The notes beneath the pieces were generated by a model, which saw only the letters and a list, made by a program, of their open reading frames with translations, did not search any database and was not told where the DNA came from. Below are positions 1 through 6,057 of a DNA stretch of 10,289 nucleotides, piece after piece. The position numbers were made by a program, and so were the translations under genes. The stretch's first letter is position 1, and every line of letters starts with the position of its first letter. The DNA is from JBDIBB01 sp039812685 (GTDB lineage Bacteria; Acidobacteriota; Vicinamibacteria; Vicinamibacterales; JAFNAJ01): assembly GCA_039812685.1 (NCBI GenBank), contig JBDIBB010000133.1:1-10289 (forward strand), written 5' to 3'.

Positions 1-85
1 GACGCCAACTCTGCAAGGCCGACGCCAGCGTCACGGGGCCGGAAATCGAAGCTCGCCGCGTCCCGGCCGGAGCACGGCCTCGACA

Positions 86-379
86 ATGGTGAAATCACGA
101 GGAGGAACAGCGACGATTTTCGTCGGTTGCGGCGTCACTTGTGAACCGCGGGGTGCAGACTGCGCACGCGCGCTGGCCCGGCGCGTCGCCTCGAGCGTCA
201 CGCCGGAGGAGGCCGAGGCCTGCCTGCGCACGCCGATCGCCGATGACGAACGCGCCGGCGTGCTGGACCAGGTTCGCTGGTTCACGCGGCGACATCCCAC
301 CGGCCTGCAGCGCCTGGCATACGTGAGCCGGGCCACGGCGCGCTGGCGCGCCGGGAGATCCAGGCAGGACCGGCCCTGA
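86..379 (+). CDS. Small hypothetical protein, 5' end uncertain
   Basis: I do not recognise this protein. The frame runs to a TGA at 377-379 and gives at most 97 residues from the ATG at 86. From about position 155 to the stop the third codon positions are almost all G or C, as in the real genes of this window, and the translation looks protein-like (for example TPEEAEACLRTPIADDERAG and WFTRRHPTGLQRLAYVSRAT). The first 20 or so codons are less convincing. No Shine-Dalgarno precedes the ATG at 86, and an AGGAGG at 100-105 has no ATG or GTG in this frame at a normal distance. The frame is also open to the left window edge, so the gene could begin further upstream. No signal peptide, membrane segment or known motif is visible. 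It converges on radA. It could still be a chance frame in GC-rich DNA. Confidence 0.42.
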   Translation: MVKSRGGTATIFVGCGVTCEPRGADCARALARRVASSVTPEEAEACLRTPIADDERAGVLDQVRWFTRRHPTGLQRLAYVSRATARWRAGRSRQDRP

Positions 380-386
380 CGATCTG

Positions 387-404
387 CGGCGCCCGGCGGC
401 GCCG
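387..404. terminator. Hairpin between convergent 3' ends, possible bidirectional terminator
   Basis: CGGCGCC (387-393) and GGCGCCG (398-404) form a perfect 7-bp GC stem around a CGGC loop. It starts 8 nt after the plus-strand stop codon and abuts the radA stop (TAA on the minus strand at 405-407). The position fits a shared terminator for two converging genes. Neither side has a clear T-tract, so intrinsic termination is an inference. Confidence 0.45.
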
Positions 405-1778
405 TTACCAGGCGATGGCTGCTTCGATCGCCTCGCCCACCGAACGGACAGGCACCAGCTCGCAGCCGGCGGGGGCTTCCTCGGGCGGGCAGTTGCCCTC
501 GGGGAGGATCACGCGCGAGTAGCCCAGTTGCGCCGCCTCGCGCACGCGCAGCGGCCCCTGTGTGGTGCTGCGGACCTCGCCGGCGAGCCCGACCTCGCCA
601 AACAGCGCCGTGCGCTCGACCAGCGGCCGGTTGCGCACGCTCGAGACGAGCGCCGTCACCACCGCGAGATCCGCAGCCGGCTCGGTCACCGACAGGCCGC
701 CGGCGACGTTGACGAACACGTCCTCGGCCACGAGGTTCAGGCCCGCGCGCTTCTCGAGCACCGCGAGCAGCAGCGTGAGGCGGTTGCGGTCGAGGCCGCT
801 GGTCATGCGCTGCGCGTTGCCGTAGGTCGACGTGCTCACCAGCGCCTGCACCTCGACGAGCAGCGGCCGCGACCCCTCCAGGCAGCACAGCACGGCGGAT
901 CCGGGCGTCGCCTTCGGCCGCTGCGAGAGGAACAGCTCCGACGGGTTCGGCACGGCGCGCAGCCCGCGTCCCGTCATCTCGAACACGCCCAGTTCGCTCA
1001 CGGCGCCGAAGCGGTTCTTCACGGCGCGGACGATGCGATAGGCCTGGTGGCGTTCGCCCTCGAAATAGAGCACGGTGTCGACGACGTGCTCGAGCACCTT
1101 GGGGCCCGCGAGGCTGCCGTCCTTCGTGACGTGACCGACGATGAAGGTGGGCAGGTTACGTCCCTTCGCCGTGAACAGCAGCTGTGTCGCGCACTCGCGC
1201 ACCTGCCCGACGCTGCCGGGCGCCGACTGCATCTTCAGCGAGAACACGGTCTGTACCGAGTCGACGATGAGCAGCGCCGGCTCCAGGCGTCCCACCTCTT
1301 CCAGCACGCGCTCGAGGCACGTCTCGGCGAGCAGGTAGAGCGGCGCGCGGCCGACGCCGAGGCGCTCGCCGCGCGACTTGATCTGGTGGGACGACTCCTC
1401 GCCCGAGCAGTAGAGCACCGGGGCGCGCTGCGCGAAGGCGGCCGCCACCTGCAGCAGCAGCGTCGACTTGCCGATGCCGGGCTCCCCACCGAGCAGGACC
1501 ATGGATCCCGGCACGATGCCGCCCCCCAGCACGCGATCGAACTCGCCGACGCCAGACGTGATTCGTTCGGCCACGACGAGATCGACGTCGGCGTAGAGTT
1601 GCGCGCCCGGATCGGAGGTGAGGCCAGGCCTGGCGCCGGGACCCGATGCCGGCAGCGGCGGCGCGAGCTTCTCCTCGACGATCGTGTTCCACGCGCCGCA
1701 GTCGCCGCAGCGGCCCATCCACTTCTGGTGCTGCGCGCCGCATTCCTGACAGACGAAGACGGTCTTGGGGGGTTTCAT
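405..1778 (-). CDS. radA: DNA repair protein RadA (Sms)
   Basis: RadA is a RecA-like, DnaB-type hexameric ATPase that drives branch migration of recombination intermediates in the cytoplasm. The 457 residues match the usual family length of about 450-460. Visible parts in order are an N-terminal four-Cys zinc finger (C10, C13, C24, C27); a RecA-like ATPase with Walker A GGEPGIGKST at about 97-106 and Walker B ALLIVDSVQT at about 168-177; the RadA-specific KNRFG motif at 254-258; and a C-terminal Lon-protease-like domain from about 290 to the end. The ATG at 1778 puts the zinc finger at the normal distance from the N terminus. No Shine-Dalgarno precedes it, because the space upstream is filled by a heptamer repeat array. 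It lies 99 nt after alr and is the last minus-strand gene before the convergent plus-strand frame. Confidence 0.96.
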   Translation of the reverse strand: MKPPKTVFVCQECGAQHQKWMGRCGDCGAWNTIVEEKLAPPLPASGPGARPGLTSDPGAQLYADVDLVVAERITSGVGEFDRVLGGGIVPGSMVLLGGEPGIGKSTLLLQVAAAFAQRAPVLYCSGEESSHQIKSRGERLGVGRAPLYLLAETCLERVLEEVGRLEPALLIVDSVQTVFSLKMQSAPGSVGQVRECATQLLFTAKGRNLPTFIVGHVTKDGSLAGPKVLEHVVDTVLYFEGERHQAYRIVRAVKNRFGAVSELGVFEMTGRGLRAVPNPSELFLSQRPKATPGSAVLCCLEGSRPLLVEVQALVSTSTYGNAQRMTSGLDRNRLTLLLAVLEKRAGLNLVAEDVFVNVAGGLSVTEPAADLAVVTALVSSVRNRPLVERTALFGEVGLAGEVRSTTQGPLRVREAAQLGYSRVILPEGNCPPEEAPAGCELVPVRSVGEAIEAAIAW

Positions 1779-1779
1779 C

Positions 1780-1836
1780 GGGGCTTGGGGCTTGGGGCCT
1801 GGGGCCTGAGGCTTGAGGCTTGGGGCTTGAGGCCGG
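1780..1836. repeat. Heptamer tandem array (RGGCYTG), G-quadruplex motif on the plus strand
   Basis: Seven full heptamers plus a degenerate eighth run from 1781 to 1836. The order is gggcttg x2, gggcctg x2, aggcttg x2, gggcttg, aggccgg. On the plus strand, GGGG tracts at 1780-1783, 1787-1790, 1794-1797 and 1801-1804 are separated by 3-nt spacers (CTT, CTT, CCT), which is a textbook four-tract quadruplex motif. A further G6 tract (1767-1772) lies just inside radA. The plus strand is the template for radA, so the radA leader RNA would be the C-rich complement. The array ends 2 nt before the radA ATG and occupies the place of a ribosome binding site. Confidence 0.9.
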
Positions 1837-1877
1837 GTCGACTCGCTCCGCCCTTCACTGGGCGCTCGAGGCGGCCG
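1837..1877 (-). terminator. Imperfect hairpin after alr
   Basis: CGCCC (1849-1853) and GGGCG (1860-1864) pair around a 6-nt loop. An outer CTCG/CGAG pair (1842-1845 with 1867-1870) is separated from it by a small internal loop. It lies directly after the alr stop codon and before the heptamer array. There is no T-tract, so it may be a weak terminator, a processing structure, or chance pairing in GC-rich DNA. Confidence 0.25.
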
Positions 1878-3005
1878 TCACACGTACTCCCGCTCGATGC
1901 GCGGGCCGAGGCGGCAGAGCAGTTCCCACGGGTGGGTGCCGACGGTGGCCGCCACCTCGCGCACCCCGATCTCCTCCTCGCCCTGCCGGCCGACGATCAC
2001 CACCTCGTCGCCCGGCGTCACGTCGTGGCCCGTGACATCGAGCATCATCGAGTCCATGCACACCGAGCCGATCACCGGCACGCGTCGCCCCCGGACCAGC
2101 GCCACGCCCCGGTTGGCGAGGCGCGTGTCGATGCCGTCAGTGTAGCCGGCCGGAACGATGGCCACGACCTGGTCGCCCGCCGCGGTGTAGCGTGCGCCGT
2201 AGCCGACGTGGTCGCCGGGGCGCAGGCCCTTCACCGCCACCACGCGGCTGTGCAGCGACATGACGGGCTCCAGCGGCAGCGTCGTGAAGCCGGGCGGCGG
2301 CACGACGCCGTAGAGCAGCAGCCCGGGGCGCACGGCGTCGAACCAGACGCGCTCGTCGCGCAGCAGTGCGCCGCTCTTCGCCGCATGCCGCATCGCCCCG
2401 GTCACGCCCAGCGCGGCGCAGGTCCGCAGCGCCTCGTCGAAGCGCGCGCGCTGCTCGTCGTAGAGCGGGTGCTCGAAGTCGTCGGCCGTCGCAAACTGCG
2501 TGTAGACGCCGGTCACCTCGATCGCCGCGTGCGCCAGCACCGCGGGCAGGGTGTCGCGCAGGCCATCGCTGCGGAGGCCGAAGCGGTGCATGCCGGTGTC
2601 GATCTTCACGTGACACGGCACCCGCACGCCGCGGGTCGCGGCGGCGGCGGCGAGTTCGGCCGCGGCCTCCGGCGCCGCGACGGTCGGGATCAGGCGGTGT
2701 TCGAAGATGCCGGCGACCGGTCCGGCCGCCACGGCGCCCAGGACGAGGATGGGCCGGGTGATGCCGGCCTCGCGCAGTTCGGCGCCCTCCCCCACGTCGG
2801 CCACGGCGAACATCGGCGCACCCGCAGCGGCCAGCGCCCGCGCCACGCGCGCGGCGCCGTGCCCGTAGCCGTCGGCCTTCACGACGGCGATCACGCGCGG
2901 GGCCCGCCGGCCGGAGACCGCCGCCGTCTGCTCCAGGAAGGCCGTCAGGGCCTGGCAGTTGCGCGCCAGCGCGCCGAGATCCACGATCGCGCGGGTGGGC
3001 CGCAC
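1878..3005 (-). CDS. alr: Alanine racemase (PLP-dependent)
   Basis: Alr interconverts L- and D-alanine in the cytoplasm to supply D-Ala for peptidoglycan. The 375 residues are a normal length. The PLP lysine is K43 in VVKADGYGHG, the second catalytic base is Y269 in VGYGARY, and KIDTGMHRFG (from K134) and GSVCMD (C315) are family signatures. The fold is an N-terminal TIM barrel and a C-terminal beta domain. Two usually conserved active-site positions differ: Q170 in YTQFATAD, where family members have His, and K210 in HAAKS, where they have Asn. The start is a GTG at 3005-3003. It is preceded by AGGAG with 5-nt spacing, and that site lies in the last codons of dnaB. Only 2 nt separate the dnaB stop from this start, so the two are probably translationally coupled. 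Longer in-frame extensions overlap dnaB and are not protein-like. Confidence 0.95.
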   Translation of the reverse strand: MRPTRAIVDLGALARNCQALTAFLEQTAAVSGRRAPRVIAVVKADGYGHGAARVARALAAAGAPMFAVADVGEGAELREAGITRPILVLGAVAAGPVAGIFEHRLIPTVAAPEAAAELAAAAATRGVRVPCHVKIDTGMHRFGLRSDGLRDTLPAVLAHAAIEVTGVYTQFATADDFEHPLYDEQRARFDEALRTCAALGVTGAMRHAAKSGALLRDERVWFDAVRPGLLLYGVVPPPGFTTLPLEPVMSLHSRVVAVKGLRPGDHVGYGARYTAAGDQVVAIVPAGYTDGIDTRLANRGVALVRGRRVPVIGSVCMDSMMLDVTGHDVTPGDEVVIVGRQGEEEIGVREVAATVGTHPWELLCRLGPRIEREYV

Positions 3006-3007
3006 GG

Positions 3008-5050
3008 CTACTCCTGCTGCGGGTACGGGTTCCGTTCGAGGTTCTCGAAGCGCGTGTACTCGTTGATGAAGGCGAGCTTCACGGTGCCGATCGGTCCGTT
3101 GCGCTGCTTGCCGACAATGATCTCGGCGATGCCGTCGTCTTCCTCGTCCTCGCCCTTGTACACGGCCGGGCGGTAGATGAAGAGCACGACATCCGCATCC
3201 TGTTCGAGCGAGCCGGAGTTGTGGCTCACGATGCCGTCCGCCAGCCAGCACGCAGGGCCGGGCACCGTGAGGTCGTAGACGGTGTCGGTGCCGGCGGGCT
3301 CGACGGCCACCACCTCGTCCCAGAACAGCGGGGAGCCGGCCCACTGACGGAGCGGTTCGCTGTCGAGGTGCTGCGCATGGTCGGCCACCGCGGCACGCGT
3401 CGGCGCGAAGGCAGAGTGCGCATGCCCGCCGCAGGACATGCCTCGCCGCGCCGCCATCGCCCGTTGCGACACGCCGCCGCGGCGCATCTCCTCGCGCACC
3501 ATCGTGAAGACCTCCCGCGGGAGCGTGTCGACATTCGGGTTCGTCGTGGCCGCGCTCACCCTCGCGTCGAGCAGGGCGGCCCGCGCGTCCGACCACGCGG
3601 GGATCGCCGAGACCTCGGGCAGTTCGCGCGCCAGGGCCACCCGCTCCCCGGGCGCCAGGGCATCGACACGCGTCCAGCCGGCGGAGCCAAGCACCCGATG
3701 CCTGCCCGTCGCCCTCAGCCGGCGACCGCTCGCGAGCAGCACCCGAAACACGGGTCGCTCGCCCACCATCCACACCCGGTCGCTTCGGGCGGCCACCACT
3801 CGATGTGCGCCATCCACGGCCAGCACTTCCGGCGTCTGGCCCACGAGGCCGGCAATCGGCACGCGCCGGCCATCGGCGAGCATCACGAGGGTTTCGCCCG
3901 TCACGCACTCCCGCAGGTCCGAGAGCAGCGGCCGGTGATCCGAGCGCGTGTCGGGCGCGCGCGAGAGCTGCGAGAGCGCGACGACCGGCACGTGCAGTTC
4001 CTTGGCGAGCGCCTTGAGCGACCGGGAAATCGAGGCGATCTCGAGCTGGCGGTTCTCGAAGCGGCCGCGCCCCTGCATGAGCTGCACGTAGTCGACGATG
4101 AGCAGGTCGAGGCCCTGGTCGGCCTTGAGCTGCCGTGCCTTGGCACGCATCTCGAGCACGCCGATCGACGCCGTGTCGTCGATGAAGATGCGGGCGTCGG
4201 TGAGCACGCCGAGCGCCTCGGTGATCCGGCCCCAGTCGGCGGTGTTGATCCGGCCGGTGCGGAGCCGGTGCGCATCGATCCGGGCCTCGGCGGTGAGCAG
4301 CCGCATGAAGAGCTGCTCTTTCGACATCTCGAGCGAGAAGAACCCGACCGCCCCCTTGCCGGCGCGCATGCCGACGTGGCTGGCGATGTTGAGCACGAAG
4401 CTGGTCTTGCCCATCGACGGGCGGGCCGCGACGATGACGAGATCCGAGGGCTGCAGGCCGGAGGTGACGGTGTCGAGCTCCGTGAAGCCGGTGGGCACGC
4501 CCGTGATGGCGCTGCCGTGGCTCTGCAGCGCCTCGAGCGTGGCGAAGCCGTCGCGCACCACGGCGGAGAGCGGCACGAATCCCGACCGGACCGCATCGTC
4601 GGAGATCTCGAAGATCTGCCGCTGCGCGGCATCCAGCTGCTGGTCGGCCTCGTCTTCGCTGGAGTAGGCATTGGAGAGAATCTGGTTCGCCGAGACGATC
4701 AGCCGGCGCCGCGTCGACTTCTCCTTGACGATGCGGGCGTAGTGCTCGACGTTGGTCGCGCGCGGGACACCGTCGGTGAGCGCGGCGACGTAGGCCGCGC
4801 CGCCCACCTCCTCGACCTGCCCCGTACGGCCGAGTTCCTCGACCAGCGTCACGAAGTCGATCGCCTGCCCGCGCTGGCTGAGCGCCACCATCCGGTCGAA
4901 GACGATGCGGTGCGCGGCGCGGAAGAAGTCGGCGCTGTCAATCAGGACCGTGGCCGCGTTGATCGCCTCGTTGCGGATCAGGATCGCCCCGAGCACGGCG
5001 CGCTCGGCGTCGAGATTGTGCGGCAGCGTGCGCGGGATCTCGTCGGACAT
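3008..5050 (-). CDS. dnaB: Replicative DNA helicase DnaB containing an intein
   Basis: DnaB is the hexameric helicase that unwinds DNA at the replication fork and works with primase. The open frame codes 680 residues: N-extein 1-381, intein 382-611 and C-extein 612-680. Removing the intein leaves a 450-residue helicase, which is the normal length. The N-terminal DnaB domain covers about 8-110 and a linker leads to the RecA-like motor. The motor has Walker A ARPSMGKTS (209-217) and Walker B LLIVDYVQLM (316-325). The intein interrupts DLRE/SGSLEQDAD, one of the most conserved helicase motifs, so activity should depend on splicing. The ATG at 5050 gives a typical N terminus (IPRTLPHNLDAERAVLGA), although no clear Shine-Dalgarno is present. 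Its own promoter-like pair and an upstream hairpin suggest transcription separate from rplI. The stop codon is 2 nt from the alr start. Confidence 0.97.
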   Translation of the reverse strand: MSDEIPRTLPHNLDAERAVLGAILIRNEAINAATVLIDSADFFRAAHRIVFDRMVALSQRGQAIDFVTLVEELGRTGQVEEVGGAAYVAALTDGVPRATNVEHYARIVKEKSTRRRLIVSANQILSNAYSSEDEADQQLDAAQRQIFEISDDAVRSGFVPLSAVVRDGFATLEALQSHGSAITGVPTGFTELDTVTSGLQPSDLVIVAARPSMGKTSFVLNIASHVGMRAGKGAVGFFSLEMSKEQLFMRLLTAEARIDAHRLRTGRINTADWGRITEALGVLTDARIFIDDTASIGVLEMRAKARQLKADQGLDLLIVDYVQLMQGRGRFENRQLEIASISRSLKALAKELHVPVVALSQLSRAPDTRSDHRPLLSDLRECVTGETLVMLADGRRVPIAGLVGQTPEVLAVDGAHRVVAARSDRVWMVGERPVFRVLLASGRRLRATGRHRVLGSAGWTRVDALAPGERVALARELPEVSAIPAWSDARAALLDARVSAATTNPNVDTLPREVFTMVREEMRRGGVSQRAMAARRGMSCGGHAHSAFAPTRAAVADHAQHLDSEPLRQWAGSPLFWDEVVAVEPAGTDTVYDLTVPGPACWLADGIVSHNSGSLEQDADVVLFIYRPAVYKGEDEEDDGIAEIIVGKQRNGPIGTVKLAFINEYTRFENLERNPYPQQE
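3218..3907 (-). mobile_element. DnaB intein, about 230 residues, endonuclease motifs not visible
   Basis: This in-frame protein intron runs from C382 (TGC at 3905-3907) to N611 (AAC at 3218-3220), and S612 is the +1 nucleophile. Block A reads CVTGETLVMLADGRRVPI, very like the start of the Rhodothermus marinus DnaB intein as I remember it. The block B region is RATGRHRVLGSAGW, with the TxxH residues T448 and H451. Block F is VYDLTVPGP (591-599) and block G is DGIVSHN with penultimate His 610. Cys1 and the block F Asp (D593) indicate class 1 splicing. Full DnaB inteins with endonuclease are about 430 residues. Here no LAGLIDADG motif is visible, and residues about 479-572 hold a linker plus a helix-turn-helix-like stretch (PREVFTMVREEMRRGGVSQR onward). 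The usual block F His (PGPHNF) is replaced by Ala (PGPACW). Codons ending in A or T look somewhat more frequent than in the flanking helicase. Confidence 0.93.
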
Positions 5051-5092
5051 CGGAAACAGCGGTGACTGAGGACGCGAGGGCGCGGGAAGGCG

Positions 5093-5121
5093 ATCCTACC
5101 CGCGTCGTGAGCGCCGGGCAA
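5093..5121 (-). promoter_or_regulatory. Candidate sigma-70-type promoter for dnaB-alr
   Basis: On the minus strand TTGCCC (5116-5121) and TAGGAT (5093-5098) are separated by 17 nt. Each matches the sigma-70 consensus at 4 of 6 positions. Transcription would start near 5086 and give a leader of about 36 nt before the dnaB ATG. The pair lies after the rplI hairpin, which is a sensible place for a new promoter. This is motif matching only, in an organism whose promoters I cannot calibrate. Confidence 0.42.
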
Positions 5122-5166
5122 GGCCGCGTGCGGGATGGCGGACGCTGCCCCCGATCGCCGTACAGA

Positions 5167-5201
5167 CGACGGGCGCCAGCCGCGAACGCTGGCGCCCGTC
5201 G
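5167..5201 (-). terminator. Strong 14-bp hairpin downstream of rplI
   Basis: The arms at 5167-5180 and 5188-5201 are perfect 14-bp inverted repeats (CGACGGGCGCCAGC and its complement) around a 7-nt loop. It lies about 40 nt past the rplI stop and 117 nt before dnaB. A smaller stem, CGCGGG/CCCGCG (5217-5222 with 5228-5233, 5-nt loop), sits between it and rplI. On the minus strand the stem is followed only by TCTGT, so a classical U-tract is missing. The perfection and location still favour a terminator or attenuator ending the rpsF-rpsR-rplI transcript. Confidence 0.62.
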
Positions 5202-5240
5202 CGGGTCGCCGGGACGCGCGGGTCGGACCCGCGGCTGCCG

Positions 5241-5690
5241 TCAGCCTTCCCTGACCACCTGCACGGCGATGGTCGCCGTGACGTCACGGTGCAGCCGGAC
5301 GGGCACCTGATGATCGCCGAGCGTCTTGATCGGATCCGGCAGCTGGATGCGCCGGCGATCGATCTCGATCCCCTGGGCGGCGAGCACCTCGGCGATGTCG
5401 GTGGAGGTCACCGACCCGTAGAGTGTCTCGGTCTCGCCCACGCGCCGCGCGATCACGCAGACGACGGCGGCCAGGCGAGCGGCCAGCTGTTGGGCGACGG
5501 CTCTCTCCTCGGCCGCGCGAATCACCGCGATCTTCTTGATGTGCTCGATCTGCCGCCTGTTGCCCGCCGTCACCGGCATCGCGAGCTGGCGTGGCAGCAG
5601 GTAGTTGCGGGCGAAGCCCGGCGCCACGCGGACGATGTCGCCGCGGTGGCCGAGGTGCTCGACGTCCTCCTTGAGAATCACTTCGATCAT
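5241..5690 (-). CDS. rplI: Large ribosomal subunit protein L9 (bL9)
   Basis: L9 binds 23S rRNA at the base of the L1 stalk and helps hold the reading frame. The 149 residues equal the E. coli length. The N-terminal RNA-binding domain (about 1-47) carries the signature GDIVRVAPGFARNYLLP (18-33 region). The connecting helix covers about 48-75, and the C-terminal domain includes LYGSVTSTDIAEVL (90-103). The ATG at 5690 is preceded by GGAGG with about 7 nt spacing. That Shine-Dalgarno forms part of a 10-bp palindrome CCTCCGGAGG (5698-5707), which could partly sequester it. The gene follows rpsR by 19 nt and is the last of the rpsF-rpsR-rplI group. Confidence 0.97.
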   Translation of the reverse strand: MIEVILKEDVEHLGHRGDIVRVAPGFARNYLLPRQLAMPVTAGNRRQIEHIKKIAVIRAAEERAVAQQLAARLAAVVCVIARRVGETETLYGSVTSTDIAEVLAAQGIEIDRRRIQLPDPIKTLGDHQVPVRLHRDVTATIAVQVVREG

Positions 5691-5709
5691 GGTGGGTCCT
5701 CCGGAGGCC

Positions 5710-6054
5710 TCAGTCGGTGACGTAGGGGATCAGGGCGAGCTGGCGCGCCCGCTTGATGGCGAGCTGCAGCTTGCGCTGATGCGTGGCACAGGTGCCCGAG
5801 AGGCGGCGGGGCTGGATCTTGCCGCGCTCGGGAATGAAGGCCGACAGCATCCGCACGTCCTTGTAGCTGATGGTGTCGATCTTCTCCACGCAGAACTTGC
5901 ACACGCGCCGGCGCCGGAACATCCCGCGGCGTCCGCCCTTCTCGTCGCGGCGGCCGCGACCGCCGCCGCCGCCCGATCGCTGCCCGCCACCGAAGCCCGA
6001 GCCGCCCGACGACGCTCCGCCGCCCGACTGTGAATTGGAATGCTGTTCAGCCAT
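5710..6054 (-). CDS. rpsR: Small ribosomal subunit protein S18 (bS18) with Gly-rich N-terminal extension
   Basis: S18 pairs with S6 on the platform of the 30S subunit. The conserved core starts near residue 45 (GMFRRRRVCKFC) and runs through SYKDVRMLSAFIPERGKI to the C terminus. It carries putative zinc ligands C52, C55, C89 and H92, so this is the metal-binding form. The protein is 114 residues against about 75 in E. coli. The extra N-terminal part is a low-complexity tract of Gly, Ser and Arg, with several Gly runs between residues 11 and 34. The ATG at 6054 is supported by a GGAGG 8 nt upstream, located in the last codons of rpsF, and by the 3-nt gap to the rpsF stop. M45 would give a standard-length protein, but it lies within the gene and has only Gly-rich coding sequence upstream. 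Confidence 0.96.
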   Translation of the reverse strand: MAEQHSNSQSGGGASSGGSGFGGGQRSGGGGGRGRRDEKGGRRGMFRRRRVCKFCVEKIDTISYKDVRMLSAFIPERGKIQPRRLSGTCATHQRKLQLAIKRARQLALIPYVTD

Positions 6055-6057
6055 GAC

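Noticed and set aside
31..888. Minus-strand open frame running from inside radA past its stop
   Set aside because: It overlaps radA in another frame and its translation is low-complexity Arg/Ala, unlike the plus-strand frame at 86-379.
1781..1836. CRISPR-like or phage attachment repeat
   Set aside because: The units are 7 bp, contiguous and without spacers, so this is a simple tandem array, not CRISPR. No integrase or target duplication is present.
528..3176. Very long plus-strand open frame opposite radA and alr
   Set aside because: It is a mirror of GC-rich coding on the minus strand. The translation is rich in Arg, His and Ala with no domains, while the opposite strand has clear radA, alr and dnaB motifs.
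3218..3907. Class 3 (Trp-Cys-Thr) intein, because block F contains a Cys and some DnaB inteins are class 3
   Set aside because: The intein keeps Cys1, and block F position 4 is Asp593 in VYDL, not Cys. The Cys at 601 is further downstream, so class 1 fits better.
3006..3908. N-terminal extension of alr through dnaB
   Set aside because: The GTG at 3005 has a strong AGGAG 5 nt upstream and gives a normal-length racemase. The extension is out of frame with dnaB and not protein-like.
3221..5065. Long plus-strand open frame opposite dnaB
   Set aside because: Antisense shadow of dnaB with the same Arg/His/Ala-rich composition and no start signal or domain.
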